Assembly (NCBI GenBank): GCA_005502925.1
Contig: SCPD01000027.1
Span: 1-43,942 of the forward strand
Length of the DNA stretch: 43,942 nucleotides
Direction of reading: 5' to 3'
DNA from: Rhizobiales bacterium Y(2018)
GTDB taxonomy: Bacteria; Pseudomonadota; Alphaproteobacteria; Rhizobiales; Aestuariivirgaceae
The position numbers and the translations under genes were made by a program. Position 1 is the stretch's first letter, and every line of letters begins with the position of its first letter. Below the pieces are notes generated by a model, which saw only the letters and a program-made list of their open reading frames with translations, had not been told where the DNA came from and did no database searches. This document shows, in pieces, positions 32,941-42,104 of the stretch.

Positions 32941-33848
32941 AGGGAGCAGGCCTCACTCAGAGCGCGCGGTTCATCTGCATTACCTTGGCGCTCGTCGTTC
33001 ATGCCGCTGCGGCGGCCGCCTTCATGCTGGTGCCACCTGCCGAGCCGCCCGAATCTTCCGAAGGCGTCGAGATCGAGATGCTGGCCGAGATCACCAGCGA
33101 GGAGGCCGCCGAGGCCGAAGCCGCGGTCGCCGCCCAGTCGGTGCTGGCGGAAGCCGCGACGGAAGCCCAGCCCGGCGATGCGCAGTCGGTGATGGGCCAA
33201 CAGGTGGACAGCCTGGCGCCGCTCAATACCGAAGAGACAGAAGTCACGCCCGACCCGGTGAAAGAGGTCGAGAAGACGGAAAACGTGCCCGAGGCGCAGG
33301 ACACGCCTGAGGTCAAGCCGACCGAGGAACCGGTGACCATGGCGGCGGTTGAGCCGACCGAGGTGACGGCGGTCGATACACCGGTTGAGCTCGAAACGCC
33401 TGTCGTCGAGACGCCGGAAGCGCCTGCTCTCGTCAAGAAGCCGAAACCGGCGCCGGCGGCGAAGCGGAAGAAGGCCAAGGTACAGCAGCGCCGCGCGGCG
33501 ATCGCCGGCTCGGTCGTGACCAAGGAGGCCACCCGCAAGGGCGCCTCGCAGGCGGATCGCTCCAGCGGCGCGCAAGCGAGCGCCGCTTATCGGTCGGTTG
33601 TCCGGGGACGTATCATCGCCCGGCGTCCCGCCATGATGGCGAAAATCCGCCAGGACGGCCGCCGTGTGGTGCGAATCCGCTTCCTGATCGGTGCGAGCGG
33701 CTCGGTGTTGTCGTCTTCGGTCAGTGAGTCCTCCGGCGACGCCGCACTCGACTCCGCAGTCCGGGCCATCGTTGCGTCCATCGACTTTCCGCCACCGCCT
33801 ACTGGCCGCGCGACAATCACCGTCCCGATCGAGCTGGATCGCAAATAG
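32937..33848 (+). CDS. tonB: TonB energy-transducing protein
   Basis: A 303-residue TonB-family protein: one N-terminal TM helix (about 11-32, with the conserved His in LVVHAAA), a long periplasmic spacer rich in Glu, Pro, Val and Ala (about 35-185) with a basic PKPAPAAKRKKAK stretch, and a C-terminal TonB domain (about 215-303: VVRIRFLIGASGSVLSSSVSESSG, then FPPPP). It transmits motor energy to TonB-dependent outer-membrane receptors for iron complexes, B12 or sugars. No receptor gene is in the window. It is convergent with the SDR gene, only 3 nt apart. Confidence 0.92.
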   Translation: MKGAGLTQSARFICITLALVVHAAAAAAFMLVPPAEPPESSEGVEIEMLAEITSEEAAEAEAAVAAQSVLAEAATEAQPGDAQSVMGQQVDSLAPLNTEETEVTPDPVKEVEKTENVPEAQDTPEVKPTEEPVTMAAVEPTEVTAVDTPVELETPVVETPEAPALVKKPKPAPAAKRKKAKVQQRRAAIAGSVVTKEATRKGASQADRSSGAQASAAYRSVVRGRIIARRPAMMAKIRQDGRRVVRIRFLIGASGSVLSSSVSESSGDAALDSAVRAIVASIDFPPPPTGRATITVPIELDRK

Positions 33849-33851
33849 GCG

Positions 33852-34628
33852 CTACCAGCAGCAGTAACCACCATCGGCGAGCACGATCGAGCCGGTCATC
33901 AGGCTCGCGGCGTCGGAGGCGAGGAAATGCACGACGGACGCGATCTCGTCGGGCTGGCCGACGCGCCCCATCGGCGTCATTTCGAGCCAGGTTTCGTACA
34001 TCTCCGGATCCTCTTTGATGCCGAAAGACGTGAGCGGCGTCTCGATATAGGTGGGCGCCACCGCATTGACGCGCACGCCACCTTTCGCCCATTCGGCGGC
34101 GAGCGAGCGGGTCAGGTGATGCACCGCCGCTTTCGACGCATTGTAGAAGGCTTGCGGCTGCGGCTTGTTCACGATGAAGCCCGACATCGAGCCGATATTG
34201 ACGATCGCGCCCGCCTTCTGCTTCAGCATCTGGCGGCCGAAGGCGCGGCAGCACCAGAACAGGCCGTCGAGATTGACATCCATGTGGAAGCGCCAGTGCT
34301 CGTCACTCGTATCCTCGGCCTTGACGTTACTCTTGGCGACGCCGGCATTGTTGACGAGGATATCGACCCGGCCATGCTGCTTGATGACATCGGCGGCGAC
34401 GCGGTCGACGTCCTTCGACCTGGTGACGTCGAGTGTGGCGCCATGCGCCTTGATACCGAGCTTCTTGAGCTCAGCCACGCTCGCCTCGACGCGGTCGGCC
34501 ATCATGTCGGCGACGATCACGGTCGCTCCCGCCTCGCCGAGCGACCTGGCGCAGGCGGCGCCTATGCCTTGACCGGCGCCCGTCACCACCGCCACTTTCC
34601 CGTCGAGCTTCAGTTTTTCGAGATACAC
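33852..34628 (-). CDS. Short-chain dehydrogenase/reductase, galactitol/arabinitol-dehydrogenase-like
   Basis: A 258-residue classical SDR: TGxxxGIG loop TGAGQGIGAA near residue 17, NNAG near 95, catalytic Ser/Tyr/Lys in IGSMSGF and YNASKAA, and the C-terminal ADGGYCCW. The VNLDGLFWCCRAFGRQML and ETWLEMTPMGRVGQPDEI segments resemble Rhodobacter galactitol dehydrogenase. It is the last gene of the smo unit, 13 nt after smoS, so it most likely oxidises another polyol brought in by the transporter. The exact substrate is unproven. Confidence 0.9.
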   Translation of the reverse strand: MYLEKLKLDGKVAVVTGAGQGIGAACARSLGEAGATVIVADMMADRVEASVAELKKLGIKAHGATLDVTRSKDVDRVAADVIKQHGRVDILVNNAGVAKSNVKAEDTSDEHWRFHMDVNLDGLFWCCRAFGRQMLKQKAGAIVNIGSMSGFIVNKPQPQAFYNASKAAVHHLTRSLAAEWAKGGVRVNAVAPTYIETPLTSFGIKEDPEMYETWLEMTPMGRVGQPDEIASVVHFLASDAASLMTGSIVLADGGYCCW

Positions 34629-34641
34629 GTTCCTGATCCTT

Positions 34642-35412
34642 TCAACTCATCCATTGACCGCCATCCACATTGAAGGTCTGCGCCACGACATAGTCGCTCT
34701 CGGCCGAAGCGAGGAAGATTGCGCAGCCGACATGATCCTCGGGCTTGCCCATGCGCCCGAAAGGCACGCCTTCACCGACGAGCCGTTTCTTCTCGCCGGG
34801 CGGCCGGCCCTCATATTTGGCGAAGAGGGCGTCGACTTCGTCCCACATCGGCGTGTCGACCACGCCGGGGGCGATGCCGTTGACATTGATCCGGTGCTTG
34901 ATGAGCCCGAGCCCCGCCGATTGGGTGAGGCTGATGACGGCAGCCTTCGAAGCGCAATAGACGGCGACCAGCGCTTCGCCGCGCCGGCCGGCTTGCGACG
35001 CCATATTGATGATCTTGCCGCCCTTGCCGCGTTTGATCATGGCTTTTGCCGCTGCTTGCAAGGTGAACAGCAGGCCTTTCACATTGACGGTGAAGATGCG
35101 GTCATAGCTCTTCTCGGTGATCTCCTCGATCGGCGCCATGTCGAAGATCGCGGCATTGTTGACCAGGATGTCGACGCCGCCGGCCTGCGCTTCGACCTCC
35201 TCGATCATCCGGTTGATCGAGTCCATCCGCGTGACGTCGAGATGCGCGGCAAAGGCGCCGCCGCCGGTCTCGCGGGCCGTGGCGCGCGCCACATCCTCAT
35301 CGATGTCGGCGATACAGACACGGGCGCCCTCACGTGCGAAACCCTCGGCGATGGCGCGTCCGATGCCGCGCGCCCCTCCGGTGACGATCGCCGTTTTGTG
35401 CTCAAGCCGCAT
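34642..35412 (-). CDS. smoS: Sorbitol dehydrogenase, SmoS
   Basis: A 256-residue SDR that matches SmoS (sorbitol/galactitol 2-dehydrogenase) throughout: [20 protein letters not shown] at the N-terminus, [15 protein letters not shown] near 86, [25 protein letters not shown] around the catalytic Tyr/Lys near 150, and [14 protein letters not shown] at the end. It oxidises D-glucitol to D-fructose with NAD+ in the cytosol. The ATG overlaps the end of the ATPase gene by 11 bp. It would metabolise what the SmoEFGK importer delivers. A longer upstream frame lies within the ATPase gene and was discarded. Confidence 0.93.
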   Translation of the reverse strand: MRLEHKTAIVTGGARGIGRAIAEGFAREGARVCIADIDEDVARATARETGGGAFAAHLDVTRMDSINRMIEEVEAQAGGVDILVNNAAIFDMAPIEEITEKSYDRIFTVNVKGLLFTLQAAAKAMIKRGKGGKIINMASQAGRRGEALVAVYCASKAAVISLTQSAGLGLIKHRINVNGIAPGVVDTPMWDEVDALFAKYEGRPPGEKKRLVGEGVPFGRMGKPEDHVGCAIFLASAESDYVVAQTFNVDGGQWMS

Positions 35413-36412
35413 TCTTGATCGCTCTCCCGTTCTGGTCGAAACGATGGATACGGTTCTTTTCCGGTGTGAGCCAGATCTTGGCACCAGGACCTTGGTCGTA
35501 CTCACCGGCGGCACGCACTGTGAGGCGGCCGCCGACTTTCGTGTCGATATGAAGAAACGTGTCCGCGCCCAGATGCTCGGCGAGCGCGATCGTGCCTTCC
35601 CAGGCGCCGGACTGGCTGGAGAGCGCGATATGCTCGGGGCGCACGCCGATCGTCTGCGCCTGGTACTGGCCGGCGACTTCCCCGGAGACGAAATTCATCT
35701 TGGGGCTTCCGATGAAGCCCGCGACGAACAGCGAATCCGGGTTGTTGTAGAGCTCGAGGGGTGAGCCGACCTGTTCGACATTGCCCTTGTTGAGCACCAC
35801 GATGCGATCCGCCATGGTCATGGCTTCGACCTGGTCATGCGTGACATAGATCATGGTAGCGCCGAGCGTCTGGTGGAGCTGCATGATCTCGAGGCGCATC
35901 TGCACGCGCAAGGCGGCATCGAGATTGGACAAGGGTTCATCGAACAGAAATGCCTTGGGCTGGCGCACGATGGCACGGCCGATGGCGACGCGCTGGCGTT
36001 GGCCGCCCGAGAGCTGGCGTGGCTTGCGGTCGAGATAGTCGGTGAGATTGAGGGTCTGTGCCGCCTTGGCGACCTTGGCCTCGATTTCAGGTTTCGGCAT
36101 GCCGGCCATCTTGAGACCGAAGGCGATGTTGTTGCGGACACTCATATGCGGATAGAGCGCATAGGACTGGAACACCATCGAGAGGCCGCGCTTGGCCGGA
36201 GGCAGTTGCGCGGCATCGCTGCCGTCGATGATGATTTCGCCGCCCGAGACGTCTTCGAGGCCGGCAATGAGCCTGAGCAAGGTCGACTTGCCGCAGCCCG
36301 ACGGGCCGACAAAGACGACGAACTCGCCATTCTTGATCGCCAGATTGGCATTGGGGATGATGGTGACGTCGCCAAAGCGCTTCTGCACGTCTTTCAGAAC
36401 GATGGTGCCCAT
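35402..36412 (-). CDS. smoK: Sorbitol/mannitol ABC importer ATPase, SmoK
   Basis: A 336-residue MalK/UgpC-type ATPase: Walker [10 protein letters not shown] near residue 38, [10 protein letters not shown]-loop, LSGGQRQRV signature near 135, Walker [18 protein letters not shown]-loop, and a TOBE domain from about 240. ATG shares one base with the stop of the upstream permease (TAATG). It powers the SmoF/SmoG channel. The assignment to polyols comes from the adjacent smoS and the SorC-type regulator, not from the ATPase itself. Confidence 0.93.
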   Translation of the reverse strand: MGTIVLKDVQKRFGDVTIIPNANLAIKNGEFVVFVGPSGCGKSTLLRLIAGLEDVSGGEIIIDGSDAAQLPPAKRGLSMVFQSYALYPHMSVRNNIAFGLKMAGMPKPEIEAKVAKAAQTLNLTDYLDRKPRQLSGGQRQRVAIGRAIVRQPKAFLFDEPLSNLDAALRVQMRLEIMQLHQTLGATMIYVTHDQVEAMTMADRIVVLNKGNVEQVGSPLELYNNPDSLFVAGFIGSPKMNFVSGEVAGQYQAQTIGVRPEHIALSSQSGAWEGTIALAEHLGADTFLHIDTKVGGRLTVRAAGEYDQGPGAKIWLTPEKNRIHRFDQNGRAIKNAA

Positions 36413-37242
36413 TATTTGACAGCTCCGAAGGTAAGGCCGCGGACAAGTTGCTTCTGGGCGAACCAGCCCAGGACGAGAATGGGAGCGATCGCCATGGTCG
36501 AGGCGGCGGAGAGCTTGGCCCAGAACAGGCCCTCGGGACTGGAATAGGAGGCGATGAAGGCGGTGAGCGGGGCCGCCGCCGAGGTGGTGAGATTGAGGGT
36601 CCAGAAGGCCTCGTTCCAGGCGAGGATGATGTTGAGCAACAGCGTCGAGGCGATGCCCGGTACCGCCATGGGGGCCAGGACATAGACGAGTTCCTTCCAC
36701 AAGGAGGCGCCGTCCATGCGTGCCGCTTCGAGGATCTCAGGCGGGATCTCCTTGAAATAGGTGTAGAGCATCCACACGATGATCGGCAGGTTGAGCAGGA
36801 ACAGCACCGCGATCAGGCCGCCGCGCGAATCGAGCAGCCCCATGTCGCGGAAGATCAGATAGACCGGGATGAGAGCGCCGACCGGCGGCATCATCTTGGT
36901 GGAGAGCATCCACATCAAGAGGTCCTTGGTGCGCTTGCCGGGCGCGAAGGCCATGGCCCAGGCGGCGGGGATGGCAAACAGCAGCGCCACCAGGGTCGAG
37001 CCGATCGACAGGATCAGCGAATTGCTGACGAAGCGCAGATAGTTCGAGCGTTCCTGCACGATGCCGTAATTCTCGGTCGTCCATTCAAAGAACAGGAATT
37101 TGGGCGGCGTCGAGAAGGCTTCCAGCTCGGTCTTGAAGCTGGTGATGATGGTCCACAGGATCGGGAAGAAGATCAGGAAGCCAATCAGCCAGGCGGCTGC
37201 CGTGGCGATGGTGCGTCTGCGCAAGGATACGGCGCGAGCCAT
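36412..37242 (-). CDS. smoG: Sorbitol/mannitol ABC importer permease, SmoG
   Basis: A 276-residue MalG-type permease with six TM helices (first at about 12-34) and the EAA loop [16 protein letters not shown] near residue 180. The C-terminus [11 protein letters not shown] is typical of the family. It pairs with SmoF (3 nt upstream in the transcript) to form the inner-membrane channel. Its last base is shared with the ATPase start codon. Confidence 0.92.
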   Translation of the reverse strand: MARAVSLRRRTIATAAAWLIGFLIFFPILWTIITSFKTELEAFSTPPKFLFFEWTTENYGIVQERSNYLRFVSNSLILSIGSTLVALLFAIPAAWAMAFAPGKRTKDLLMWMLSTKMMPPVGALIPVYLIFRDMGLLDSRGGLIAVLFLLNLPIIVWMLYTYFKEIPPEILEAARMDGASLWKELVYVLAPMAVPGIASTLLLNIILAWNEAFWTLNLTTSAAAPLTAFIASYSSPEGLFWAKLSAASTMAIAPILVLGWFAQKQLVRGLTFGAVK

Positions 37243-37245
37243 CTT

Positions 37246-38109
37246 CTAACCCTCCAGATTCCGGCCGATCATCCTGATCAGGAAGAAGGCCACGATATTG
37301 GCAAGCACGACCGCCACTATGCCGCCCGCCGAAGCGCCGCCGACATCGAAATTGAGCAGGCCCTGGAAATAGACGAGATAGGGCAGGTTGCCCGCCGGCC
37401 CGCCGGTTCCAGTGACATAGATCTCGGCGAAGACATTGAGGAGGAAGATGGTTTCGATCAGGATGACGACGGTGATCGGCCGCGCCAGATGCGGCAGCAC
37501 GATATAGTAGAAGTAGGAAAGCGGCGGCGTGCCGTCCATTTCGGCCGCTTCCTTCTGTTCCTCATCCAGCGACTGGATCGCGGTGAGCAGGATGAGCGTC
37601 GCGAAGGGCAGCCACTGCCAGGCCACCATGATGATGACGGCGGTGAGCGGATATTGCGCGAACCAGTCGACCGGCTCGAGCCCGACCGATTTCATCAGCC
37701 AGGCGAAGAGCCCCGACACCGGATGCATGAACATGTTCTTCCAGACGAGCGCGCTCACCGTCGGCATGACGAAGAAAGGCGCGATCACCATGAGGCGCAC
37801 GATGTTGCGTCCGACGATCGCCTGGTCGAGGAGGAGCGCGAGCAGCGTGCCGCCGATGATGCTGATCGCCAGCACCGCGAAGACAAGCTTCAGCGAATTG
37901 CCGAGCGCCGCGAAGAAGGCGGGGTCGGTGAGGAAGTACTCGTAGTTGAGAAACCAGACGAAGCTCTCATTGCCGGGATCGAGCAGGTTGTAGCGTAAGA
38001 GCGAGAACCAGATGGTGAGCGCGAGCGGCACGATCATCCACAGGAACAGCACGATGACGGAAGGCGCCACGGCCAGTTTCCCGAGCAGTCTGGTTTGCTG
38101 TGTCGCCAT
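37246..38109 (-). CDS. smoF: Sorbitol/mannitol ABC importer permease, SmoF
   Basis: A 287-residue MalF-type permease with six TM helices (first at about 14-36). The EAA loop here reads KEAAEMDGTPPLSYFYYIVLP, and TGTGGPAGNLPYLVY follows near residue 235. It is separated from the binding-protein gene by 322 nt containing a repeat pair, so it may be made in smaller amounts than SmoE or have its own translation start context. Confidence 0.92.
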   Translation of the reverse strand: MATQQTRLLGKLAVAPSVIVLFLWMIVPLALTIWFSLLRYNLLDPGNESFVWFLNYEYFLTDPAFFAALGNSLKLVFAVLAISIIGGTLLALLLDQAIVGRNIVRLMVIAPFFVMPTVSALVWKNMFMHPVSGLFAWLMKSVGLEPVDWFAQYPLTAVIIMVAWQWLPFATLILLTAIQSLDEEQKEAAEMDGTPPLSYFYYIVLPHLARPITVVILIETIFLLNVFAEIYVTGTGGPAGNLPYLVYFQGLLNFDVGGASAGGIVAVVLANIVAFFLIRMIGRNLEG

Positions 38110-38139
38110 GAGCTAGCTCCTGGGCTCTCTGTCTCTACT

Positions 38140-38319
38140 CCCCATCTCCCGCTTGCGGGAGAAGGTGCCCGAAGGGCGGATGAGGGTGTTGGTGCCGCTG
38201 CACCACAGTCTGACTGTTTTCTGGGCCTTCGTCTTTATCTCGCAAGCTCATTCGTCAGGTTCGGAGCCACACCCTCACCCGGCCTTTGGCCACCCTCTCC
38301 CGCAGGGCGGGAGAGGGGG
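38140..38319. repeat. Inverted pair of palindromic repeats with 74-nt core
   Basis: The left arm (38140-38192) and right arm (38267-38319) are inverted copies of the same repeat found at 2349 and 6069. The core (38193-38266) has no gene. It fills most of the 322-nt gap between smoF and smoE; the rest of the gap (38320-38431) shows nothing I can name. Each arm folds as a hairpin, and the pair could form a large composite stem that limits transcription or mRNA decay between smoE and smoF. Confidence 0.88.
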
Positions 38320-38431
38320 AAACTCTGAGAGGATGACGACTTGGCACTGAGCGACATGCTTGCAATAGGAGAGAAAAATGGCTGCCCGGCTCGTCGGTGC
38401 CGAGCAGCCGAGTTCGGGAGGAGCCGCCCCT

Positions 38432-39748
38432 CTATTTGATATAGCCGGCCTTGGTCATTTCGCGGGTGGTCGCGGCCTGTGCTTCGGCGAGCGCGTCATC
38501 GGCGCTCTTTTCGCCAGCGAGTGCGGCCGAGAAGATCTGCCCCACCGTCGTGCCGATGCCCTGGAATTCAGGGATGGCGACGAACTGCACGCCGACATAA
38601 GGCACGGGCTTCACCGTCGGCTTGGTCGGATCGGCCGAGTTGATCGAGTCGAGCGTCATCTGCGCGAAAGGCGCCGCCTTCAGATATTCCGGGTTCTTGT
38701 AGAGCGAGGTACGCGTGCCGGGGGGCACATTGGCCCAGCCTTCTTTCGACGCGACGAGGTCGAGATAGTGCTTGCTCGTGGCCCAGGAGACGAATTTCTG
38801 CGCCGCTTCGGCTTTCTGCGAGCCGGCGGGAACCGCGAGCGACCATGCCCACAGCCAGTTGCCGCGCTTGCCGAGGCCGTTATCGGGGGCGAGAGCGAAG
38901 CCGACCTTATCGGCGACTTTCGAATCCTTCGGATTGGTGACGAAGGAGGCGGCCACCGTCGCGTCGATCCACATGCCGCATTTACCGGAATTGAACAGCG
39001 CCAGATTCTCGTTGAAGCCGTTGGAGGAAGCGCCCGGAGGACCGGCATCCTTCATCAGATCGAGATAGAAGGTGAGGGTGTTCTTCCATTCCGGCTGGTC
39101 GAATTGCGGTTTCCAGCTCTCGTCGAACCAGCGCGCGCCGAAGGAGTTTGCCGTGGCGGTCAGGAAGGCCATGTTCTCACCCCAGCCGGCCTTGCCGCGC
39201 AGGCACACACCATAGATTTCACCGGCCTTGTCGGTCATCTTGCGTGCTGCGTCGGCCACGAATTCCCAGGTCGGCGCATCTGGCATCTTGAGCCCGGCCT
39301 TCTCCATGAGGTCGGTGCGGTACATGACCATGGAGCTTTCGCCATAGAAGGGCGCTGCATAGAGCTTGCCGTCGAGTGTCAGACCGCTGCGGATCGCCGG
39401 CAGGAGATCATCGACATCGTAATCGGCGCCGAGGCCATCGAGGGAAACGAGCCAGCCTTTCTTGGCCCAGATCGGCACTTCATAGGTGCCGATGGTGAGA
39501 ACGTCGAACTGACCGCCTTTGGTGGCGATGTCCGTCGTCACTTTCTGGCGCAGCACATTCTCCTCGAGCGTTACCCATTCGAGCGAGATGTCCGGATTGG
39601 CTTTGGTGAAGTCCTCGGTCAGCGTCTGCATGCGGACCATGTCGCCATTATTGACGGTGGCGATGGTGAGCTTCGTTTCAGCAAGGGCTGTGGTCGAAAG
39701 CGCGGCAAGTGCGAAGGTGCCGAGAACGCCAGTCAGGATGGCTTTCAT
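38432..39748 (-). CDS. smoE: Sorbitol/mannitol substrate-binding protein, SmoE
   Basis: A 438-residue periplasmic binding protein (SBP_bac_1, cluster D-like) with a signal peptide (1-23, cleavage after ALA). Typical segments are LTEDFTKANPDISLEWVTL near 42, PFYGESSMVMYRTDLMEKAG near 117, and WLWAWSLAVPAGSQK near 308. GGGAGG lies 7 nt before ATG 39748, while a longer frame upstream lacks a binding site and crosses the regulatory DNA. It captures polyols for SmoFGK. TTGAGCATTTGC-type sites lie upstream, pointing to control by the SorC-family regulator. Confidence 0.93.
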   Translation of the reverse strand: MKAILTGVLGTFALAALSTTALAETKLTIATVNNGDMVRMQTLTEDFTKANPDISLEWVTLEENVLRQKVTTDIATKGGQFDVLTIGTYEVPIWAKKGWLVSLDGLGADYDVDDLLPAIRSGLTLDGKLYAAPFYGESSMVMYRTDLMEKAGLKMPDAPTWEFVADAARKMTDKAGEIYGVCLRGKAGWGENMAFLTATANSFGARWFDESWKPQFDQPEWKNTLTFYLDLMKDAGPPGASSNGFNENLALFNSGKCGMWIDATVAASFVTNPKDSKVADKVGFALAPDNGLGKRGNWLWAWSLAVPAGSQKAEAAQKFVSWATSKHYLDLVASKEGWANVPPGTRTSLYKNPEYLKAAPFAQMTLDSINSADPTKPTVKPVPYVGVQFVAIPEFQGIGTTVGQIFSAALAGEKSADDALAEAQAATTREMTKAGYIK

Positions 39749-39772
39749 TGATGTCCTCCCAAAGGATATGAA

Positions 39773-39799
39773 TTGAGCATTTGCTTCTGAATTGGGCAT
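39773..39799. promoter_or_regulatory. SmoC-site candidates upstream of smoE
   Basis: TTGAGCATTTGC (39773-39784) contains the short palindrome AGCA-TT-TGCT, and AATTGAGCAT (39771) is repeated as AATTGGGCAT (39790-39799) 19 nt away. The 12-mer recurs at 39905 and, with one change, at 40891. A possible -35 for smoE, TTGACT on the minus strand, is at 39824-39829; no clear -10 was found. Confidence 0.5.
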
Positions 39800-39904
39800 A
39801 ATCTCAGAATGAAAGGGAGGTGAAGTCAAGCCGAATTCCTGTTGCGATGCACAAAGGCAGAGCAATATCGACACCAAGATATTGGATTCGCGGGAAAATA
39901 AAAT

Positions 39905-39939
39905 TTGAGCGTTTGCTATTTATTCAAGCAAAAGCTCAG
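39905..39939 (-). terminator. Rho-independent terminator of smoC, overlapping a regulator-like sequence
   Basis: On the minus strand CTGAGCTTTTGC (39928-39939) pairs with GCAAACGCTCAA (39905-39916), one mismatch, 11-nt loop, followed by ATTTTATTTT. The hairpin spans the smoC stop codon. One arm is also a copy of the TTGAGCrTTTGC motif, so it may serve as an operator as well. Confidence 0.6.
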
Positions 39940-40873
39940 CCATTTTCTCATTGGTGATGAGGCCGTTGATCAATTTCCCGCGCAGAGCGCCTTTGATCGC
40001 CCTTAGTCTGGGGATGGCCATGCCGACGCCGATCAAGCGGCGGGTCGCCGGCTGCTCCAGCGGCACGCTCAGCACGCGGTCATTGGTGAGGCCGTCGACA
40101 AGCTTGCCCTGGGCGTCGAAGGCCCAGCCGATGATCTCGCCGACGGCACCCGCCCGCACCATCGCCCTGAGCTCGTCGGCCTTGACGAAGCCGTCGCGCA
40201 AAAGCGCCGCATCGTCGTCGACCGTGCCGATACCGACAAAGGTCACATCGGCCTGGCGGGCGAGCTCGGCCACATTCCGGAACGGCTTCTGCGCCAGCAG
40301 CAGGGATTTCTCATGCACGGTGGTGGCGATCACCGGCAACGGCATCGGATAATGCGGCGCCTTGACCCGGTCGCCGATGCGACTGACCACGTCGAACAGA
40401 GTGGCGGAGCCGTCGGGCGCGATATTGCCGACAAGCGACACGACCTTATGTTGCGGGCAGTCCATGGGGGTGAGCTGCTCGACCATGGCGCGCAGCATGC
40501 GCCCGGTGCCCATGGCGACGATCACCGGATGCTGCGAGACGAGGTAACGCTCGAGCTCGGCCGCCGCCGCTTCCGCCACGCCGAGTGTCGTCGAGGTCGA
40601 TTCCGGATCGCTCGGCACCACCTCGCAGAAATCGATCGCATAGGCTTCTTTGAGCCGTTCCGACAATTCCAGGCAATGACCGATCGGATGATCGAGCCGG
40701 ACCTTGATCAGCTTCTCGCTGACGGCGAGCGAAACCAGCCGCTGCGCCGTCTGGCGCGACACGCCGAGCTTGCGGGCGATCTCGTCCTGGGTGTTGCCGG
40801 CGATGTAATAGAGCCAGCCCGCCCGGGCCGCGTCGTCGAGCCTGTCCGCCTCTGAATCCGGTTTGCGCGCCAA
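39920..40873 (-). CDS. smoC: SorC-family sugar-responsive regulator, SmoC-like
   Basis: A 317-residue SorC/DeoR-type regulator: N-terminal helix-turn-helix at about residues 18-55 (TQDEIARKLGVSRQTAQRLV) and a C-terminal sugar-binding domain with VIVAMGTGRML near 115, VSLVGNIAPDGS near 143, and FVGIGTVDDDAALLRDG near 212. It would control the smo transporter in response to a polyol or its phosphate. The start is TTG, supported by AGGAG 6 nt upstream. It is transcribed toward smoE with the candidate operator in the gap; another copy lies just before its own start. Confidence 0.92.
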   Translation of the reverse strand: MARKPDSEADRLDDAARAGWLYYIAGNTQDEIARKLGVSRQTAQRLVSLAVSEKLIKVRLDHPIGHCLELSERLKEAYAIDFCEVVPSDPESTSTTLGVAEAAAAELERYLVSQHPVIVAMGTGRMLRAMVEQLTPMDCPQHKVVSLVGNIAPDGSATLFDVVSRIGDRVKAPHYPMPLPVIATTVHEKSLLLAQKPFRNVAELARQADVTFVGIGTVDDDAALLRDGFVKADELRAMVRAGAVGEIIGWAFDAQGKLVDGLTNDRVLSVPLEQPATRRLIGVGMAIPRLRAIKGALRGKLINGLITNEKMAELLLE

Positions 40874-40890
40874 TCTGCACTCCTGTCCGG

Positions 40891-40908
40891 TTCAGCATTT
40901 GCATATTG
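40891..40908. promoter_or_regulatory. SmoC-site candidate at the regulator gene
   Basis: TTCAGCATTTGCATATTG shares the AGCATTTGC core with the sites at 39773 and 39905 (11 of 12 with the former). It lies 18 nt before the smoC start codon, consistent with autoregulation. Confidence 0.45.
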
Positions 40909-40935
40909 CCGGGAGAATGGAAACCCTCTCTCAAC

Positions 40936-41039
40936 CCGTCATCCCGGCGAAAGCCGGGATCCATTGAGCTCGCGCAACACGGGCAATGCTGCTCGCGTGG
41001 AAAGGCTTTTGTGGATCCCGGCTTTCACCGGGATGACGG
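40936..41039. repeat. Inverted pair of CGTCATCCCGG palindromic repeats
   Basis: A 28-nt unit (40936-40963) recurs in inverted form (41012-41039) with one mismatch. Each unit is itself a hairpin; the left has CCCGGC-GAAA-GCCGGG. The core of 48 nt holds nothing I recognise. This is a second repeat family, widespread in alphaproteobacteria, between smoC and the third ABC importer, where it may mark the end of the importer transcript. Confidence 0.85.
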
Positions 41040-41048
41040 AAGGAGGAG

Positions 41049-42101
41049 CTAGTTCAGCCTGAGACCGCTTACGCGATCGAAGACATGGATATCCGCGGCC
41101 TTGGCCGTGAGATATTTGCGGTCGCCAGGGCTCAACTGCGGACGTTCGAGCGCCAGCAACGTGACACGTTCATCGGCGGCATCAAGTGTCACCTGTGTGC
41201 TCATGCCGAGCGGTTCGACCACGGTCACCGTGGCGGGAAGCCCCTGATCGGCGAAATGCAGATGCTCCGGACGGATGCCGATGACGACCTCGCGCCCTTC
41301 CTTCCAGGCGGCTGGGGCGAGCGGCAGGAGCGATCCATCGACGAGGCGCGCCGCGCCCTTCACAATGACCGCGTCGAAGAAGTTCATCGTCGGCGAACCG
41401 ATGAAGCCGGCGACGAACATATTGGCGGGACGGTCATAGAGCTCGAGCGGCGGTCCCACCTGCTGGATGACGCCGTCGCTCATCACCACGATGCGGTTGG
41501 CCATGGTCATCGCCTCGACCTGGTCATGGGTGACATAGATCGCCGTCGTCTTCAGCGACTGATGCAGCGCCTTGATCTCGGTGCGCATGGTCGAGCGGAG
41601 TTTGGCGTCGAGATTGGAGAGCGGCTCGTCGAAGAGAAACACTTTGGGATTGCGCACGATGGCGCGGCCCATGGCGACGCGCTGGCGCTGGCCGCCGGAG
41701 AGCTGCTTGGGCAAACGGTCGAGCAGGGCATTGAGGCCCAGCTTGGCCGAGGCTTGCGCCACGCGCTCGCCGATCAGCGCCGCCGGGCTTTTACGCAAAT
41801 TGAGGCTGAAGGCCATGTTGCGCCGGACATCCATATGCGGATAAAGCGCATAGGACTGGAACACCATGGCGATGTCGCGGTCCTTGGGCGCCATATGGGT
41901 CACTGGCCGGTCGCCGATCTGGATCTCGCCGCCATTGATGGCCTCGAGCCCGGCGATGCTGCGGAGCAGCGTGGACTTGCCGCAGCCCGAGGGACCGACC
42001 AGCACCACGAACTCGCCGTCGGCGATGTCGAGATCGATGCTTTCCAGCACCGTGATCGGCCCGAATTTCTTATGGACATTGCGCAATGAGACCGAGGCCA
42101 T
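41049..42101 (-). CDS. Sugar ABC importer ATPase, UgpC/MsmK-type
   Basis: A 350-residue ATPase with Walker [10 protein letters not shown] near residue 38, [18 protein letters not shown] near 134, Walker [17 protein letters not shown], and a C-terminal TOBE domain (about 235-350). It serves the two permeases encoded just upstream and is last in the transcript. It closely resembles the other two ATPases in the window but is a distinct gene. Substrate unknown. Confidence 0.94.
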   Translation of the reverse strand: MASVSLRNVHKKFGPITVLESIDLDIADGEFVVLVGPSGCGKSTLLRSIAGLEAINGGEIQIGDRPVTHMAPKDRDIAMVFQSYALYPHMDVRRNMAFSLNLRKSPAALIGERVAQASAKLGLNALLDRLPKQLSGGQRQRVAMGRAIVRNPKVFLFDEPLSNLDAKLRSTMRTEIKALHQSLKTTAIYVTHDQVEAMTMANRIVVMSDGVIQQVGPPLELYDRPANMFVAGFIGSPTMNFFDAVIVKGAARLVDGSLLPLAPAAWKEGREVVIGIRPEHLHFADQGLPATVTVVEPLGMSTQVTLDAADERVTLLALERPQLSPGDRKYLTAKAADIHVFDRVSGLRLN

Positions 42102-42104
42102 GAT

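Noticed and set aside
36448-37998. Long plus-strand frame opposite the smoF/smoG genes
   Set aside because: The translation is His/Arg/Asp/Gly-rich shadow sequence; the minus-strand permeases have clear TM helices and EAA motifs.
2349-38319. CRISPR array from recurring 50-nt repeats
   Set aside because: The repeats are inverted pairs kilobases apart, not regularly spaced direct repeats, and no cas gene is present.
38378-39751. Plus-strand frame opposite smoE
   Set aside because: Antisense shadow of a well-supported binding-protein gene with signal peptide and Shine-Dalgarno.
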